From Thermoplasmata archaeon (GTDB lineage: Archaea > Thermoplasmatota > Thermoplasmata > Sysuiplasmatales > Sysuiplasmataceae): a stretch of 23,337 bases of DNA. Below the pieces are notes generated by a model, which saw only the letters and a program-made list of their open reading frames with translations, was not told where the DNA came from and ran no database searches. The DNA lies in assembly GCA_021796175.1 (NCBI GenBank), contig JAJYOM010000009.1, forward strand, positions 1 through 23,337, given 5' to 3'. The first letter of the stretch is position 1; every line of letters begins with the position of its first letter. Shown here piece by piece: positions 22,256 to 23,337 of the stretch. The translations under genes and the position numbers were made by a program.

Positions 22256-23230
22256 ATGACCGTCAGGACATTGCTTCAGTCTGTTACAGATGCGATGAAG
22301 ACAGAGATGGAGAATGATGAGAGGGTGGTCGTCTTGGGCGAAGATGTCGGCAGGGACGGTGGTGTCTTCAGGGCGACAGAAGGACTGCTCGACAGGTTCG
22401 GAGTGGAAAGGGTGATGGACACACCGCTCAACGAATCGGGCATAATTGGCGTGGCCACAGGGATGGCCCTTTATGGCCTGAGGCCGATTGCTGAGATACA
22501 GTTTATGGATTTCATATACCCTGCATTCGACCAGATAGTCAGCGAACTTTCAAAGATACGCTACAGATCAGGAGGGACATACACTGCACCGGTAGTTGTG
22601 AGAACCCCCTTCGGTGGTGGAATTAAGGGAGGCCTGTACCATTCGCAGAGTTCCGAAGCTTACTTTGCGCACACCGCCGGGCTGAAGGTGGTTGCACCCT
22701 CAACACCCTATGATGCGAAGGGCCTTCTCATATCATCCATAAGGGATGAGGATCCGGTAATCTTCCTGGAGCCCAAGAGATTGTACAGGACAGTAAGGGA
22801 AGAGGTTCCGGATGGAGCGTACACAGTGCCAATAGGCAAGGCAAAGATCGCGAGGGAGGGAAAGGACGTGTCACTCATTTCTTACGGCGCAATGGTCCGC
22901 ACCTGCCTTGAGGCGGCGGAGGCTGCAGCCAAGAACGGCATTTCAGTCGAAGTCATTGACCTCAGGACGCTCTCTCCGCTGGACATAGAGACCATAATCT
23001 CATCTGTGCAGAAGACAGGCAGGGCGGTCATTGCAAACGAGGCTCCCAAATTTGGTAGCTTCGCGGCTGAAGTCGCTGCGCTGATAGCTGAGAAGGCAAT
23101 AGACAGCCTCGGTGCGCCTGTACTGCGTGTTTCCGGGTTGGATACACCCGTCACATACATCTGGGAAAGCGCATACATACCGGACGTGCAGAGGGTCCTG
23201 TCATACATAAACAGGTCAGTGAGTTACTAG
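22256..23230 (+). CDS. pdhB: 2-oxoacid (pyruvate) dehydrogenase E1 component, beta subunit
   Basis: The partner of E1 alpha; 324 residues, the family's usual size. VVVLGEDVGRDGGVFRAT (24-41) and MDTPLNESGIIGVATGMA (54-71) are conserved, with E60 the glutamate that activates the thiamine cofactor. AEIQFMDFIYPAFDQI and the C-terminal transketolase domain (VIDLRTLSPLD; VIANEAPKFGSF) follow. The ATG at 22256 begins at the conserved N-terminus; an in-frame ATG at 22184 would only read into pdhA. It lies 5 nt after pdhA and 11 nt before the E2 gene, a clear operon. Confidence 0.95.
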   Translation: MTVRTLLQSVTDAMKTEMENDERVVVLGEDVGRDGGVFRATEGLLDRFGVERVMDTPLNESGIIGVATGMALYGLRPIAEIQFMDFIYPAFDQIVSELSKIRYRSGGTYTAPVVVRTPFGGGIKGGLYHSQSSEAYFAHTAGLKVVAPSTPYDAKGLLISSIRDEDPVIFLEPKRLYRTVREEVPDGAYTVPIGKAKIAREGKDVSLISYGAMVRTCLEAAEAAAKNGISVEVIDLRTLSPLDIETIISSVQKTGRAVIANEAPKFGSFAAEVAALIAEKAIDSLGAPVLRVSGLDTPVTYIWESAYIPDVQRVLSYINRSVSY

Positions 23231-23241
23231 AGGTTTTGAAC

Positions 23242-23337
23242 ATGCCAAAGGAATTCAAGCTCCCCGATGTCGGGGAGGGTGTAGCTGAGGGCGAGATCAG
23301 GAAATGGCTAGTGAAGGAGGGAGAGGACGTAAAGGAG
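23242..23337 (+). CDS. pdhC: Dihydrolipoamide acyltransferase E2, N-terminal fragment
   Basis: The first 32 codons of an E2 core protein, running off the right edge. EFKLPDVGEGVAEGEIRKWL is the standard opening of the lipoyl domain, and VKEGEDVKE continues it. The lipoylated lysine lies beyond the window. AGAGG in the pdhB stop region (23228-23232) is about 9 nt upstream of the ATG. The fragment identifies the set as a complete E1-E2 operon; E3 is not seen and may follow. Confidence 0.93.
   Translation, partial: MPKEFKLPDVGEGVAEGEIRKWLVKEGEDVKE

Noticed and set aside
1..23337. CRISPR arrays, insertion sequences or attachment sites
   Set aside because: No regularly spaced repeats, transposase-like frames, terminal inverted repeats or tRNA-derived direct repeats were seen.

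Overview
This window looks archaeal, probably from a Thermoplasmata-like lineage; the class is an inference. The archaeal evidence is direct: a ribosomal protein S3Ae gene (an archaeal/eukaryotic family), an elongator tRNA-Met gene with a 26-nt intron at the canonical 37/38 site and a bulge-helix-bulge-like fold, TATA-type promoters about 25 bp before several starts, and frequent GTG/TTG starts. Base composition is moderately GC-rich. Nearly all the sequence is coding.

Layout. Positions 1-53 hold the tail of a plus-strand gene. From 54 to 2507 (minus strand) lie a small basic protein, an ArsA-type ATPase with an HSP20-like C-terminal domain, and a protein resembling C45/acyltransferase-type Ntn hydrolases that lacks the expected catalytic cysteine. 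From 2604 to 14784 (minus strand) runs a tightly packed cluster, in transcription order glgB-glgE-treS-mak-glgX-glcD-glcF. A GH31 alpha-glucosidase (14924-16963) diverges from glgB. It is followed on the plus strand by a dipeptide-epimerase-like enolase-superfamily enzyme and a small four-helix membrane protein. A gap of about 340 bp (18793-19132) carries a strong TATA element followed by a potential structured transcript. Then come tRNA-Met and S3Ae on the minus strand, and a plus-strand set lipA-pdhA-pdhB-pdhC (the last truncated by the window end).

How the genes work together. TreS interconverts trehalose and maltose, Mak phosphorylates maltose to maltose-1-phosphate, GlgE polymerises it into alpha-1,4-glucan, and GlgB adds branches. 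This is the complete GlgE route to glycogen-like glucan, best known from actinobacteria. GlgX debranches and the divergent GH31 enzyme can hydrolyse the released oligosaccharides, so synthesis and breakdown are encoded together. No ADP-glucose pathway gene (glgC/glgA) or glycogen phosphorylase is seen here. The trailing glcDF pair encodes a flavin/iron-sulfur 2-hydroxyacid dehydrogenase (glycolate or D-lactate). LipA next to E1/E2 supplies lipoyl groups for the 2-oxoacid dehydrogenase complex encoded beside it.

Most notable points: a complete GlgE operon in an apparent archaeon; treS and mak in the same frame separated by one TGA codon, so a single change would give the TreS-Mak fusion seen in bacteria; the Cys-less C45-like protein; and the promoter-plus-hairpin locus near 19000.
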